From Caballeronia temeraria (GTDB taxonomy: Bacteria; Pseudomonadota; Gammaproteobacteria; Burkholderiales; Burkholderiaceae): DNA of 64,000 bases. The notes under the pieces are model-generated. The model ran no database searches. It saw only the letters and a program-made list of their open reading frames with translations, and was not told where the DNA came from. The DNA is taken from NCBI RefSeq assembly GCF_001544795.2, contig NZ_FCOI02000002.1:186001-250000 (forward strand), given 5' to 3'. This document shows, in pieces, positions 1 through 10,820 of the stretch. Positions within the stretch are counted from its first letter, which is position 1. Every line of letters begins with the position of its first letter. A program made the position numbers and the translations under genes.

Positions 1-1
1 G

Positions 2-1306
<1,305 letters not shown>

Positions 1307-1367
1307 GCGAATCGATCGGCGTGACGATGCGCCGCATTCGTCTCAAAAACTGAATCAATCCCCAAAT

Positions 1368-1400
1368 ATCGGACTCGCTGCGGCGGGTCCGATTTCTTTT
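1368..1400 (+). terminator. Rho-independent terminator of pckG
   Basis: A 7-bp stem (ATCGGAC / GTCCGAT) with a 12-nt loop is followed directly by TTCTTTT. It sits about 60 bases after the pckG stop, as expected for the end of that transcript. Confidence 0.8.
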
Positions 1401-1645
1401 CGTCTACACCGCTGAAATTGATGCGGCAAGTATTTTCGAAATTTCATCCATCAGAATGAGCTGATTCGAGTGTTGTGAAGTTCGCAACAATCGGTGATCT
1501 TTCACCCGCGTAACGCGGCTAACAGTCAGATTTTTTTCGACTTTTTCGCGCTTCCAGGCAACTTCTGCACAAAAGTGCCGGTCCTAGGATAATCCTGAAT
1601 TGCTTTGCAGCAGAATTCGAGCCGTCTAGCGGCAGGAGTTGTCTT
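1401..1645. other. Intergenic region upstream of the LysR gene
   Basis: The gap between pckG and the LysR gene is 339 bases. After the terminator it is AT-richer than its surroundings and has no plausible ORF. It contains a dyad at 1472-1488 (GTTGTGAA-G-TTCGCAAC, one wobble mismatch) that could be a regulator site, and a short CCGCG-TAA-CGCGG hairpin near 1506 followed by a T-run. An AGGAG-like ribosome site (GGCAGGAG) lies just before the LysR start. Confidence 0.5.
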
Positions 1646-2725
1646 ATGGATCATTTGCAGTCGATGAGAGTGTTCGTCCGCGTTGCGGATCTCGGCAGTT
1701 TTGCCCGGGCCGCCAGCGCGATGGACATCTCCAACGCGGTAGCTACGCGCCATGTGGCGGACCTGGAAGGCCGCCTCGGCACGCGCCTGCTCAACCGCAC
1801 GACGCGCAGCCTCTCGCTCACCGAGTCCGGCCAGGTGTATCTGGAGCGGGCGCGGCAGATTCTCGACGAACTGGAAGACGTCGAACAAATGGTGGTGGCG
1901 CGCAATCACGAACCGCTCGGTTCGCTCAGGATCGTCGCGCCCGTCGTGTTTGGTCTGCATAATCTCGCGCCCGTGTTGCAGACGTATGCGCAGCGCTATC
2001 CGAAAGTCGTGCCGGACGTGACGCTGGTGGATCGTCAGGTCGATCTGGTCGAGGAAGGTTTCGATGTCGGCATCGTGATCGCACGGCAGGTGAAGAGCGC
2101 GAGCGTCGTCACGCGGCGCCTGACGACGGGTTGCATGACGGTCTGCGCGACGCCCGCATATCTCGAAACGCACGGCACGCCGACGCGGCCCGAGCATCTG
2201 CTCAAGCATCCGTGCCTGAGCCTGCCGTCCGAATACTGGGGCGACGAGCGCGTGTTCACCGGTCCGGAAGGCGAAGTGCGCGTGCGTCCGCAGAACGTGA
2301 TCATCGCGAACAACACCGAAATGCTGCGGCAGTTCGCGCTGCTCGGCATGGGCATCGCGATTCTGCCGAGCTATCTGATCGGCAACGACACCACGCGCGG
2401 CCAGCTCGTGCGCCTGCTCGGCGATTACCAGTTGCCGCAGGTCGAGATCAACGTCGCGTATCCGAGCCGCCGACACTTGCCGGCGAAGGTGCGCACGTTC
2501 ATCGATCACCTCGTCGAGCACTTCAGCCAGACGCCGAATCATCAGCTCGGCGAGCAATGGATTCGCGATGGCCGCGGCAGGCCGGTCGCGCATCCGCACT
2601 ACGAGCACGCCGATGAAGCGGCGACGCCCGCGCCGCGCTCACGCCCGATCGATGGCGAACTCGCGCCAAAGCTGTCGAAACCGTCTCGCACGCGGGCGCG
2701 CGTGCCGGCAGCATCGCCGTTTTGA
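1646..2725 (+). CDS. LysR-family transcriptional regulator
   Basis: A DNA-binding regulator of the LysR family. The winged helix-turn-helix occupies about residues 1-60 (MDHLQSMRVFVRVADLGSF, then VATRHVADLEGRLGTRLLNRT), followed by the linker helix and a periplasmic-binding-protein-like effector domain from about 90 to 300. At 359 residues it is some 50 longer than typical; the excess is a Pro/Arg-rich C-terminal tail of unknown role. The ATG at 1646 has a GGCAGGAG ribosome site. There is no divergent partner: pckG upstream is on the same strand with its own terminator, so the target is not evident from context. The dyad at 1472-1488 may be an autoregulatory site. Confidence 0.93.
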   Translation: MDHLQSMRVFVRVADLGSFARAASAMDISNAVATRHVADLEGRLGTRLLNRTTRSLSLTESGQVYLERARQILDELEDVEQMVVARNHEPLGSLRIVAPVVFGLHNLAPVLQTYAQRYPKVVPDVTLVDRQVDLVEEGFDVGIVIARQVKSASVVTRRLTTGCMTVCATPAYLETHGTPTRPEHLLKHPCLSLPSEYWGDERVFTGPEGEVRVRPQNVIIANNTEMLRQFALLGMGIAILPSYLIGNDTTRGQLVRLLGDYQLPQVEINVAYPSRRHLPAKVRTFIDHLVEHFSQTPNHQLGEQWIRDGRGRPVAHPHYEHADEAATPAPRSRPIDGELAPKLSKPSRTRARVPAASPF

Positions 2726-2748
2726 AAGGCTCGCGCCCGGCGCAAATA

Positions 2749-2783
2749 AAAACCCCCGCGAATGGCTTCGCGGGGGTTTTTTC
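2749..2783 (+). terminator. Terminator between the LysR gene and topB
   Basis: A strong hairpin with stem ACCCCCGCGA / TCGCGGGGGT and a short ATGGCT loop, followed by a T-run on the plus strand. The A-run on its left flank means it could also stop topB transcription coming from the other strand. Confidence 0.88.
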
Positions 2784-2804
2784 TTCAGCGGGCGAAAAGG
2801 GCGA

Positions 2805-5450
2805 TCAGCTCCCTTTTTTCGCCGCGGTTTTCTTCGCTGCGGCCTTTTTCGCAGGCGCTTTCTTCGCCGCGGTTTTCGCGGACGTGGTCTTGGCGGCTAC
2901 GGCGATATCGCTGTCGCCGCTGTCCTCGCCGCCATCGGTCTGAGCTTCCGCCGCCGCGCCGCGCTTCGCCGCCGTCTTCGATGCAGGCTTGCCTTCCTTC
3001 TTCTCGAACTCGAAGCCGATCTTGCCGTCCGGCTGCTTCACGAGGAACGCCTTGAAGTTGCGCCCGGTACGCGACGACTTGAAGTTCGTCAGCAGATCGG
3101 TGCGGCCCGCGCCCAGCAGCTTTTCCATCTGCTCGCGTGTGATTTCCTGCTGGAGAATCACCTTGCCCGAGCGGAAGTCGCAGGTCTTCGGATTCGACAC
3201 CGAGTTTTCGCACACGTAGCTCATGCCGTGCTCGAACACGCGCGACTGGCATTTCGGACAGGCGCCGACGGGCGTCTGCTCGGAGAAATCGGGCGGTTCG
3301 CCGTCTTCGCCGCCCGAGTCCTGACCGAAATCGAATTCGAGCTTGTAGTTCTTGATTTCGTCGTCGAGCGCGAGCTTGAGAATCGCCGAGAACGGACGGC
3401 CCATCTTGCTGCGGAAACCCGACAGCGGCCCAATGGTTTTCTCGCGCAGCAATTCCTCGACTTCGGGAATCTCGAACTGACGTCCGCCCGGAATCTTCGA
3501 AATCGAGAACTCGCACTTCGTGCACGCAAACCGGCGATAGTTTTCCTTCACCTGCGCGCCGCAATTCGGGCACGGCGTTTCGAGCGTCGCGTAATCGCCG
3601 GGGATCGTGTCGGAATCGTATTCCTTCGCCCGTTTGACGATGGTCTGCGTCATGCGCGCGATTTCCTGCATGAACGCATCGCGATGCAGGTTGCCGCGCT
3701 CCATCTGCGAAAGCTTGTGCTCCCACTGGCCGGTCAGTTCCGGCGCGGTGAGTTCCTCGACGCCCAGACCGCGCAGCAAGGTCATCAACTGGAACGCCTT
3801 CGCGGTCGGAATTAGCTCGCGGCCTTCGCGCACCATGTACTTCTCGCCGAGCAGACCTTCGATGATCGCCGCGCGCGTCGCCGGCGTGCCGAGACCCTTC
3901 GCGGCCATCGCGTCGCGCAGCTCTTCGTCTTCGACGAGCTTGCCCGCGCCTTCCATCGCCGAGAGAAGGGACGCTTCGTTGTAGCGCGCGGGCGGCTTGG
4001 TCACGAGACCATGCGCCTCGACCTTTTCGACATCGACCTTTTCGTTCTTCTGCACGGGCACGAGATTGCCTTCCTCGCCCGCGGCTTCGCGGCCGTAGAC
4101 CTGCAGCCAGCCCGGCTCGACGAGCACCTTGCCTTCCGTCTTGAAGTGATGCCCGGAGACTTCGGTGATGCGCGTGGTCACGAGATACTCGGCCGCCGGG
4201 AAGAACACCGACAGGAAGCGCTTCACGACGAGGTCATACAGCTTCTGCTCGGGCTCGGACAGCGCTTTGGGCGCCTGCAGCGTCGGGATGATGGCGAAGT
4301 GATCGCTGATCTTCGAGTTGTCGAAGATGCGCTTGTTCGGCTTCACCCAGCCCTTGTCGAGCACCTGCTTCGCGTACGGCAGATAGTTGTTGCTCTCCTT
4401 GAGCATGGTCATCGTGTCTTTGACCGTGTTCAGGTAGTCCTCGGGCAGCGCGCGCGAATCGGTACGCGGGTAGGTCAGGACCTTGTGCTTTTCGTACAGC
4501 GCCTGAGCCAGGCCGAGCGTGTTCTTCGCCGAAAAACCGAAGCGGCTGTTGGCTTCGCGCTGCAGGCTCGTCAGGTCGAACAGCAGCGGCGACATTTGCG
4601 TCGACGGCTTCGATTCCTCGGTGACGGTGCCGGTCTTGCCGCGGCAGGCCGCGACCACCGTTTCCGCCGCCGCGAGACTCCACAGGCGCGAATCGCGCTG
4701 CTCAGGATCGTTTTCGACGCGCTTGAACTTCGGATCGAACCAGCGGCCCTCGTACAGGCCCTTCGCGGCGATGAACTCGGCGCGCACTTCCCAGTAGTCG
4801 CGCGGAACGAAGCGGCGGATTTTCTCTTCACGTTCGACGACGATCGACAACGTTGGCGTCTGAACGCGCCCGACGGTCGTCAGGAAGAAGCCGCCGCCCT
4901 TGCTGTTGAACGCGGTCATCGCACGCGTGCCGTTGATGCCGACGAGCCAGTCGGCTTCCGAGCGGCAGCGCGCGGCGTCCGCAAGCGGCTGCATGTCGGC
5001 GTCGCTGCGCAGGTTCGCGAAGCCTTCGCGGATCGCGGCAGGCGTCATCGACTGCAACCACAGGCGCTGGACCGGCTGCTTCGCCTTCGCGTGCTGCGCG
5101 ATCAGACGGAAGATCAGCTCGCCCTCGCGCCCCGCGTCGCATGCGTTGATGAGGCGGTCGATATCCTTTCGCTTCAGGAGCTTCGTCAGCACCTTGAGGC
5201 GCGACTCGCTCTTGGCGATCGGATTCAGGTCGAAATGCGGCGGAATGACCGGCAGATTGGCGAAACTCCATTTGCCGCGCTTGACGTCGTACTCTTCGGG
5301 CGCCGCGATCTCGAGCAGATGGCCGACCGCGGACGAGAGCACGTAATCGTCGCTCTCGTAGTACTCGTCATGCTTGGTGAAGCCGCCCAGCGCACGCGCG
5401 ATGTCGTTCGCGACGGAGGGCTTCTCAGCGATGATCAGGGCTTTGGACAT
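2805..5450 (-). CDS. topB: DNA topoisomerase III
   Basis: A type IA topoisomerase that passes single DNA strands through a transient 5'-phosphotyrosine break, acting in decatenation and resolution of recombination intermediates. The TOPRIM domain begins at residue 1 (MSKALIIAEKPSVANDIARA) and includes DAGREGE at about 105-111. The active-site tyrosine is in TYPRTDSR at about Y327. Two C-terminal zinc-finger-like cysteine clusters follow, near 645 (CPNCG...CTKC) and 740 (CPKC...C...C). The last 50 or so residues are a histone-H1-like run of KKAPAKKAA repeats, common in high-GC betaproteobacteria. The length of 881 residues is normal for this lineage. It is the last gene of a dprA, thioredoxin-like, topB run, separated from the thioredoxin gene by 170 bases. 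Confidence 0.96.
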   Translation of the reverse strand: MSKALIIAEKPSVANDIARALGGFTKHDEYYESDDYVLSSAVGHLLEIAAPEEYDVKRGKWSFANLPVIPPHFDLNPIAKSESRLKVLTKLLKRKDIDRLINACDAGREGELIFRLIAQHAKAKQPVQRLWLQSMTPAAIREGFANLRSDADMQPLADAARCRSEADWLVGINGTRAMTAFNSKGGGFFLTTVGRVQTPTLSIVVEREEKIRRFVPRDYWEVRAEFIAAKGLYEGRWFDPKFKRVENDPEQRDSRLWSLAAAETVVAACRGKTGTVTEESKPSTQMSPLLFDLTSLQREANSRFGFSAKNTLGLAQALYEKHKVLTYPRTDSRALPEDYLNTVKDTMTMLKESNNYLPYAKQVLDKGWVKPNKRIFDNSKISDHFAIIPTLQAPKALSEPEQKLYDLVVKRFLSVFFPAAEYLVTTRITEVSGHHFKTEGKVLVEPGWLQVYGREAAGEEGNLVPVQKNEKVDVEKVEAHGLVTKPPARYNEASLLSAMEGAGKLVEDEELRDAMAAKGLGTPATRAAIIEGLLGEKYMVREGRELIPTAKAFQLMTLLRGLGVEELTAPELTGQWEHKLSQMERGNLHRDAFMQEIARMTQTIVKRAKEYDSDTIPGDYATLETPCPNCGAQVKENYRRFACTKCEFSISKIPGGRQFEIPEVEELLREKTIGPLSGFRSKMGRPFSAILKLALDDEIKNYKLEFDFGQDSGGEDGEPPDFSEQTPVGACPKCQSRVFEHGMSYVCENSVSNPKTCDFRSGKVILQQEITREQMEKLLGAGRTDLLTNFKSSRTGRNFKAFLVKQPDGKIGFEFEKKEGKPASKTAAKRGAAAEAQTDGGEDSGDSDIAVAAKTTSAKTAAKKAPAKKAAAKKTAAKKGS

Positions 5451-5589
5451 GACTCAAAAGTTTGGTAACTGGCAGCGGCCCGGTTTGGACTGCTTTAACG
5501 ACCGCTTTATAGCACACGCTTTGTGCGGCGGGCGTCGAAGCACGAATCGGGGCGTTTCGATAACAGGCTCGCGAAGGGCGTTGCGAGAG

Positions 5590-5611
5590 GCGCGAAACGT
5601 GTGTTTCGCGC
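5590..5611. terminator. Hairpin between the thioredoxin-like gene and topB
   Basis: A perfect 8-bp inverted repeat (GCGCGAAA / TTTCGCGC, 6-nt loop) just after the stop of the thioredoxin-like gene. There is no good U-run on either strand, so it may be a pausing or processing hairpin rather than a full terminator. Confidence 0.45.
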
Positions 5612-5620
5612 GGGTCGCAA

Positions 5621-5998
5621 TCAGGCCGCAGCGAGCGCCGGGCGCAATTTCGGCGCACCGACCATGCCCGGCAGCGCGGTCAGGTCGGTGAGCATCCGGT
5701 CGACGATGGACGCCTGCGGCAGCACCGTGCCGAAAAATCGCGTCGTGACCGAGTCCTCGATCAGGATGGTAGGAAAATTTTCGACGTCGAGGTCGTCGAA
5801 ACGATCGGCGTGATTCTCGATATCGATCCACGCGAAGCAGACGTCCGGATGCGCGTCCGCGAGCTTGTCGAACCCTTCGCGATATTCGCGACAGGTTCCG
5901 CACCACTCCGCGCACAGGCAGGCGACGAACAGCGTGCCGGGCACGGCAATGCGCTCCGCGATGCGATCGGCATCGGTATCGAGATTCAACGCGGGCAT
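5621..5998 (-). CDS. Thioredoxin-fold protein
   Basis: A 125-residue cytoplasmic protein (no signal peptide) with a thioredoxin fold. The redox motif is WCGTC at about residues 32-36, close to the classical WCGPC but with Thr for Pro. The cis-proline loop is visible as NFPTILI at about residue 74. It probably acts as a small thiol-disulfide reductant; the substrate is unknown. It lies 74 bases downstream of dprA and upstream of topB on the same strand, so it is probably co-transcribed with dprA. Confidence 0.85.
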   Translation of the reverse strand: MPALNLDTDADRIAERIAVPGTLFVACLCAEWCGTCREYREGFDKLADAHPDVCFAWIDIENHADRFDDLDVENFPTILIEDSVTTRFFGTVLPQASIVDRMLTDLTALPGMVGAPKLRPALAAA

Positions 5999-6072
5999 GA
6001 CGGGTGCGAAATCCTTTATGGGTAATGGCTGCGGGGACGGCTCATTTTTCGCGAATGTAGCACGACGCGGCC

Positions 6073-7278
6073 CTACGAGCGCTCGACCGCCGTGTAGCGG
6101 CCTCCACCGAGCGCAGCCACGCGGCCCGACAGTTCGAGTTGCAGCAACGCGCCCTGAAGTGCCGCACCGTCCAGATGGGTGCGCGTAGCGAGGATTTCAA
6201 GCGTCGCGGGCGCGTGGCCGAGCGCGCCGAGCACGCGTTCGGCGTCTTCGTTCATCGGCACATCCTGCAATTTCGCCGATGCCCACGATGCGCTGACCGG
6301 CCGCGGCCTGCCGCGTTTCGCCACCGCCGCGCGCGCGTTCGCCGGAGAAAAGCCGAACTCTTCGAGCACTTCTTCCGGCGTTTCGACCAGTTTCGCGCCC
6401 TGCTTGATCAGCCGATGACAACCCTGCGAAAGCGGCGCGTGAATGGACCCGGGCATCGCGAAGACATCGCGCCCCATTTCGTTGGCGAGCCGCGCGGTGA
6501 TGAGCGAACCGGAGCGCATCGCGGCCTCGACGATCAGCACGCCGCCCGACAAGCCCGCGATCAGCCGGTTCCGCTGCGGAAAGTTGGCGGAACGCGCGGG
6601 CGTGCCGAGCGGCCATTCCGAGAGCATCGCGCCGTCGCGGGCGATTTCGTGGGCGAGCGTGTGATGCGCGCCCGGATACACGAGATCGGCGCCCGTGCCG
6701 ATCACCGAAACTGTGCCCGTGGCGCCCTCCAGCGCGCCGCGATGCGCGGACGCGTCAATGCCGAGCGCAAGCCCTGAAACGACCGCGAGTCCGGCATCCG
6801 ACAGCGCGCGGGCAAAGCGGCGCGCGTCCTCCAGACCTTGCGGCGTTGCATGCCGGCTGCCGACGATCGCGACTGCGCGCGCCTGCAGCAAATCGAGCCG
6901 GCCTTTCGCGTAGAGCAGCGGCGGCGGGTCGGGCATCGTGAGAAGCGCCTGCGGATAGGCGGTGTCGGCGAGCGTCAGAATGTGATTGCCCGGTTCGGAC
7001 GCCCACGCCAGCGCCGCATCAATATAGTGGTCGAAGCCCACGCCTTCGATATCGCCCGGCGGCGCGAGCACGGCTTCGGCTGTACGCGCGTCGGCGGTGT
7101 CGGCGAGCGCCGCGAAGCTCTCAGACAACACCTCGCGCGGGCCGCCGAAAGCGCCGAGCAGCGTGCGCAGCGCGAGCGGCCGCAGCCCTTTCGCGTGCGC
7201 GAGCCGCAGCCAGGCGCGCAGTTCGTCGGGATCGAGTGTGGAGGCGGCTTCCTCGGTCGGCAGGTCGGCGGTCGTCAT
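6073..7278 (-). CDS. dprA: DNA-processing protein DprA
   Basis: DprA (Smf) binds incoming single-stranded DNA during natural transformation and loads RecA. The 401-residue protein has an N-terminal helical, SAM-like region, then the Rossmann-fold domain (VGSRHATPQG near 150 and SGLALGIDASAHRGAL near 180), and a C-terminal winged-helix segment (about 330-395). It is divergent from def-fmt across a 201-base gap, a common arrangement in Burkholderiales, and is the first gene of the dprA, thioredoxin-like, topB run. The length is typical. Confidence 0.95.
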   Translation of the reverse strand: MTTADLPTEEAASTLDPDELRAWLRLAHAKGLRPLALRTLLGAFGGPREVLSESFAALADTADARTAEAVLAPPGDIEGVGFDHYIDAALAWASEPGNHILTLADTAYPQALLTMPDPPPLLYAKGRLDLLQARAVAIVGSRHATPQGLEDARRFARALSDAGLAVVSGLALGIDASAHRGALEGATGTVSVIGTGADLVYPGAHHTLAHEIARDGAMLSEWPLGTPARSANFPQRNRLIAGLSGGVLIVEAAMRSGSLITARLANEMGRDVFAMPGSIHAPLSQGCHRLIKQGAKLVETPEEVLEEFGFSPANARAAVAKRGRPRPVSASWASAKLQDVPMNEDAERVLGALGHAPATLEILATRTHLDGAALQGALLQLELSGRVAALGGGRYTAVERS

Positions 7279-7479
7279 GTTAAGATTTTTGATCCGAATT
7301 TGAAAAAGAAAGGTCGCTCAGGCTTGGCCCGAAGCCCGCTGCGACGCCCATTGGCCGCTTGCCGGCGGCGTTGAATCCACTGGATTCACCCGCATATCTT
7401 CGGCATGCCGCCCCTTTACCCGCAACCTGGCCGAATGGCCGATTTACACGCGTCGCGGCGCGCGTAGACAATCCGAATC

Positions 7480-7983
7480 ATGGCTCTGCTCAAGATACTC
7501 AACTACCCGGACAAGCGGCTCAACAAGGTGGCGAAGCCCGTCGCCGTGGTCGACGACCGCATCCGCAAGCTCGTCGCCGACATGGCCGAAACGATGTACG
7601 CCGCGCCCGGCGTCGGCCTCGCCGCGACGCAGGTGGACGTGCATGAGCGCGTGATCGTGATCGACGTGTCCGACGCGCACGACCAGCTGATGGTCTTCAT
7701 CAACCCGGAACTGGTCTGGACGAGCGAGCAGAAGAAGGAATGGGAAGAGGGCTGTCTCTCGGTGCCGGGCATTTACGATTTCGTCGAGCGTCCCGACAAG
7801 GTGCGCGTGAAGGCGCTGAACGAGAAGGGCGAAACCTTCGAACTGGATTGCGACGGCCTGCTCGCCGTGTGCATCCAGCACGAAATGGATCATCTGGCCG
7901 GTCACGTTTTCGTGGAATATCTGTCGACGCTGAAGCAGACGCGTATTCGCGGCAAGATGAAAAAGCTGGAAAAGGCGCTGTAA
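7480..7983 (+). CDS. def: Peptide deformylase
   Basis: Removes the formyl group from the N-terminal methionine of nascent proteins. All three family motifs are present: GVGLAATQ (about 44-51), EGCLSVP (metal ligand C92) and the HEMDH box (H134, catalytic E135, H138). At 167 residues it is full length. Its stop is four bases before the fmt start, so the two are translationally coupled. This pairs the enzyme that removes the formyl group with the one that adds it. Confidence 0.98.
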   Translation: MALLKILNYPDKRLNKVAKPVAVVDDRIRKLVADMAETMYAAPGVGLAATQVDVHERVIVIDVSDAHDQLMVFINPELVWTSEQKKEWEEGCLSVPGIYDFVERPDKVRVKALNEKGETFELDCDGLLAVCIQHEMDHLAGHVFVEYLSTLKQTRIRGKMKKLEKAL

Positions 7984-7986
7984 CCG

Positions 7987-8955
7987 ATGACTCAATCGCT
8001 GCGCGTGGTTTTCGCCGGTACGCCGGAATTCGCTGCGGCCGCGCTCGCGGCCATTCACGCGGCCGGTTTTTCCGTGCCGCTCGTGCTGACGCAGCCCGAC
8101 CGGCCCGCCGGACGCGGCATGAAGCTGACCGCAAGCCCGGTGAAGCGCTTCGCCGTCGAGCATGGTCTGACAGTGGCGCAGCCCACTTCGCTGCGGCGCG
8201 CCGGCAAGTATCCGCAGGAAGCGGCAGAGGCCATCGATCTATTGAAGGCCACGCCGCACGACGTGATGGTCGTCGCCGCTTACGGCCTGATCCTGCCGCA
8301 GGAAGTGCTGGATATTCCGCCGCGCGGCGCCATCAACATTCACGCGTCGCTGTTGCCGCGCTGGCGCGGCGCCGCGCCGATCCATCGCGCGATCGAAGCG
8401 GGCGACGCCGAAACCGGCATCACGCTGATGCAGATGGACGCCGGCCTCGACACCGGCGCGATGATCCGCGAAGCGCGCACGCCGATTCTCGTCGACGACA
8501 CCACCGCTACGCTGCACGACCGGCTCGCGCAGATGGGCGCGGAACTGATCGTTGCGGGATTGCGCGATCTCGAACGCGACGGCGCATTGCCGTCCACACC
8601 GCAGCCGGACGAAGGCACGACCTACGCCGAAAAGATCGCGAAGCACGAAGCGGCGCTCGACTGGCGTCGTCCGGCGCAGGAACTCGCGCGCCAGATCCGC
8701 GCGTTTGATCCGTTCCCCGGCGCGTTCGGCACGCTGGATAACGCCGCGATCAAGATCTGGGCGGCGCAACCCGTCGATGGTTCGGGCGAGCCCGGCACAA
8801 TCGCCGACGTTTCGTCGGACGGCATCGTCGTGATTTGCGGGAAAGGCGCGCTCAGGCTCACGCAACTGCAAAAACCGGGCGGCAAACGTCTGCCGGCACG
8901 GGAATTTCTCGCGGGCGCGCCGCTCGCGAAGGGCCAGCGTTTCACGCTGCAGTGA
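7987..8955 (+). CDS. fmt: Methionyl-tRNA formyltransferase
   Basis: Transfers a formyl group from 10-formyltetrahydrofolate to methionyl-initiator tRNA. The N-terminal formyltransferase Rossmann domain contains the catalytic [16 protein letters not shown] signature (about 116-131) and MDAGLDTG (about 148-155); the C-terminal OB-like domain begins near 205. The 322-residue length fits the family. It forms an operon with def. Confidence 0.98.
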   Translation: MTQSLRVVFAGTPEFAAAALAAIHAAGFSVPLVLTQPDRPAGRGMKLTASPVKRFAVEHGLTVAQPTSLRRAGKYPQEAAEAIDLLKATPHDVMVVAAYGLILPQEVLDIPPRGAINIHASLLPRWRGAAPIHRAIEAGDAETGITLMQMDAGLDTGAMIREARTPILVDDTTATLHDRLAQMGAELIVAGLRDLERDGALPSTPQPDEGTTYAEKIAKHEAALDWRRPAQELARQIRAFDPFPGAFGTLDNAAIKIWAAQPVDGSGEPGTIADVSSDGIVVICGKGALRLTQLQKPGGKRLPAREFLAGAPLAKGQRFTLQ

Positions 8956-9023
8956 GGGACGCGAGACCAGACGCGGCGCTAAAATAAACGGCCGTCAACG
9001 CGTCCGTCTGTCTGGAGTCTCCG

Positions 9024-9671
9024 ATGCTCGGCATTACCGGTTTCACCTTCTTTCTCATCGCCGTCTTTCTTCTCAACGTCACGCCGGGTCCCGATACGGC
9101 TTACATCGTCGGACGCAGTGTCGCGCAGGGGCGCGGGGCGGGCATCGTGTCGGCGTTGGGGATTTCCGCAGGATGCATCGTCCATACGCTCGCGTGCGCA
9201 TTCGGGTTGACGGCGATTCTGGCGGCATCGGCGACGGCGTTCACCGTTATCAAGATCGCCGGCGCGATTTATCTGATTTATCTCGGCGTGCGCCTCATTT
9301 TCGCGAAGCACGACGACGCCGACGCCGCCCGCGCAAAGCAGGCGCAGGAAAAAACCGCACCGAAGCCGCTCGGCCAGCTTTTCGCGCAAGGCTTCGTCAC
9401 GAACGTGCTGAACCCGAAGGTCGTGCTGTTCTTCGTGTCGTTCTTCCCGCAATTCGTCGCCGCCGACAGCCCGCACAAGACGCTCGCGGTTCTCACGCTC
9501 GGCATCGTTTTCATCGCGATGAGCACGGTCTGGAACAGCTTCGTCGCGTGGATCGCGGGCAGCGTCACCGAGCGTTTCGCGGGCAAATCGGGCGTGAAGA
9601 AGTGGCTGGATCGCGGCGTCGGCGGCGCGTTTGTCGGCTTGGGCATCAGGCTCGCGACGACGCATCGGTGA
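9024..9671 (+). CDS. LysE/RhtB-family amino acid exporter
   Basis: An inner-membrane exporter of the LysE/RhtB superfamily, 215 residues with about six hydrophobic segments. The family N-terminal signature is present (FLLNVTPGPDTAYIVGRS at about 13-30). A charged loop (AKHDDADAARAKQAQEK, about 95-111) separates the first and second membrane halves. The amino acid exported cannot be told from sequence. It is downstream of fmt but has its own gap and ribosome site (CTGGAGTC). Confidence 0.9.
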   Translation: MLGITGFTFFLIAVFLLNVTPGPDTAYIVGRSVAQGRGAGIVSALGISAGCIVHTLACAFGLTAILAASATAFTVIKIAGAIYLIYLGVRLIFAKHDDADAARAKQAQEKTAPKPLGQLFAQGFVTNVLNPKVVLFFVSFFPQFVAADSPHKTLAVLTLGIVFIAMSTVWNSFVAWIAGSVTERFAGKSGVKKWLDRGVGGAFVGLGIRLATTHR

Positions 9672-9813
9672 ATCGCGTCAAATTGCGTCGGCGCGGATTG
9701 AATTATTGACGGATGTCCCTATCTAACATTTTGCTTACAATCGTCGTTCCGGTCATGTCGGCCGGGACCACCGCGCACTTCGCGCACCGCATTTAGGGAG
9801 AGGAGCTCCGGAC

Positions 9814-10668
9814 ATGTTCAACTGGGTCAAAACCGCGATGCTGATGGCTGCGATCACGGCCCTCTTTGTCGTGATTGGCGGCATGATCGGCGGATCGAAG
9901 GGCATGATGCTCGCGCTGATCGTCGCGCTCGGCATGAATTTCTTTTCGTACTGGTTCTCGGACAAGATGGTCTTGCGCATGTACAACGCGCAGGAAGTCG
10001 ACGAGACCACCGCGCCGCAGTTTTATCGCATGGTGCGTGAGCTCGCCACGCGCGCTCAGTTGCCGATGCCGCGCGTCTATCTGATCAACGAAGACGCGCC
10101 GAACGCGTTCGCCACGGGCCGCAACCCGGAGCACGCGGCGGTCGCGGCGACCACGGGCATTTTGCGCGTGCTGTCGGAGCGTGAAATGCGCGGCGTGATG
10201 GCGCACGAACTGGCGCACGTGAAGCATCGCGACATCCTGATCTCGACGATCTCCGCGACGATGGCCGGCGCGATCTCGGCGCTCGCCAACTTCGCGATGT
10301 TCTTCGGCGGACGCGACGACGAAGGCCGCCCGTCGAATCCGATCGCGAGCATTCTGGTCGCGATCCTCGCGCCGATCGCGGGTGCGCTGATCCAGATGGC
10401 GATTTCGCGCGCGCGTGAGTTCGAAGCCGATCGCGGCGGCGCGGAAATCTCCGGCGATCCGCAAGCGCTCGCGAGCGCGCTCGAGAAGATCCACGCGTAC
10501 GCGACCGGCGTGCCGTTCCCGGCGGCGGAAGCGCATCCGGCGACCGCGCAGATGATGATCATGAATCCGCTCTCGGGCGGCGGCATCGCGAATCTGTTCT
10601 CGACGCACCCCGCAACGGAAGAGCGCGTCGCGCGGCTGATGGAGATGGCGCGCACCGGCCGCGTCTAA
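9814..10668 (+). CDS. htpX: Membrane zinc protease HtpX
   Basis: A membrane-anchored M48 metalloprotease that degrades damaged membrane proteins during heat or envelope stress. Two N-terminal transmembrane segments (about 5-25 and 30-50) precede the zinc site HELAH at about 131-135, and a third zinc ligand lies in REFEADRGG at about 205. Two further hydrophobic segments lie near 150 and 185. The 284-residue length is standard. The ATG is preceded by GGGAGAGGAG, a very strong ribosome site. Confidence 0.96.
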   Translation: MFNWVKTAMLMAAITALFVVIGGMIGGSKGMMLALIVALGMNFFSYWFSDKMVLRMYNAQEVDETTAPQFYRMVRELATRAQLPMPRVYLINEDAPNAFATGRNPEHAAVAATTGILRVLSEREMRGVMAHELAHVKHRDILISTISATMAGAISALANFAMFFGGRDDEGRPSNPIASILVAILAPIAGALIQMAISRAREFEADRGGAEISGDPQALASALEKIHAYATGVPFPAAEAHPATAQMMIMNPLSGGGIANLFSTHPATEERVARLMEMARTGRV

Positions 10669-10686
10669 GCCGGCAAGTTCGTGGCG

Positions 10687-10722
10687 AAGGCCGTTCCGGA
10701 TGAAACCGGTACGGCCTTTTTC
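10687..10722 (+). terminator. Terminator of htpX
   Basis: Stem AAGGCCGT...ACGGCCTT, extended inward by CCGG / CCGG, followed by TTTTTC, 20 bases after the htpX stop. Confidence 0.85.
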
Positions 10723-10820
10723 TTGCCCACCCGCCGCCCGCCGGGGCGCGCGATCCCCGCACGTTACAATCCCCGTTCACGCAAGCGCATCGCTCGCTGT
10801 CCGACCATTCCCGTTTCTTC

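Noticed and set aside
9706..9741. A heat-shock promoter for htpX (TTGACG ... TACAAT).
   Set aside because: The spacing between the two boxes is 24 bases and no sigma-32 -10 consensus is seen, so I could not define a promoter.
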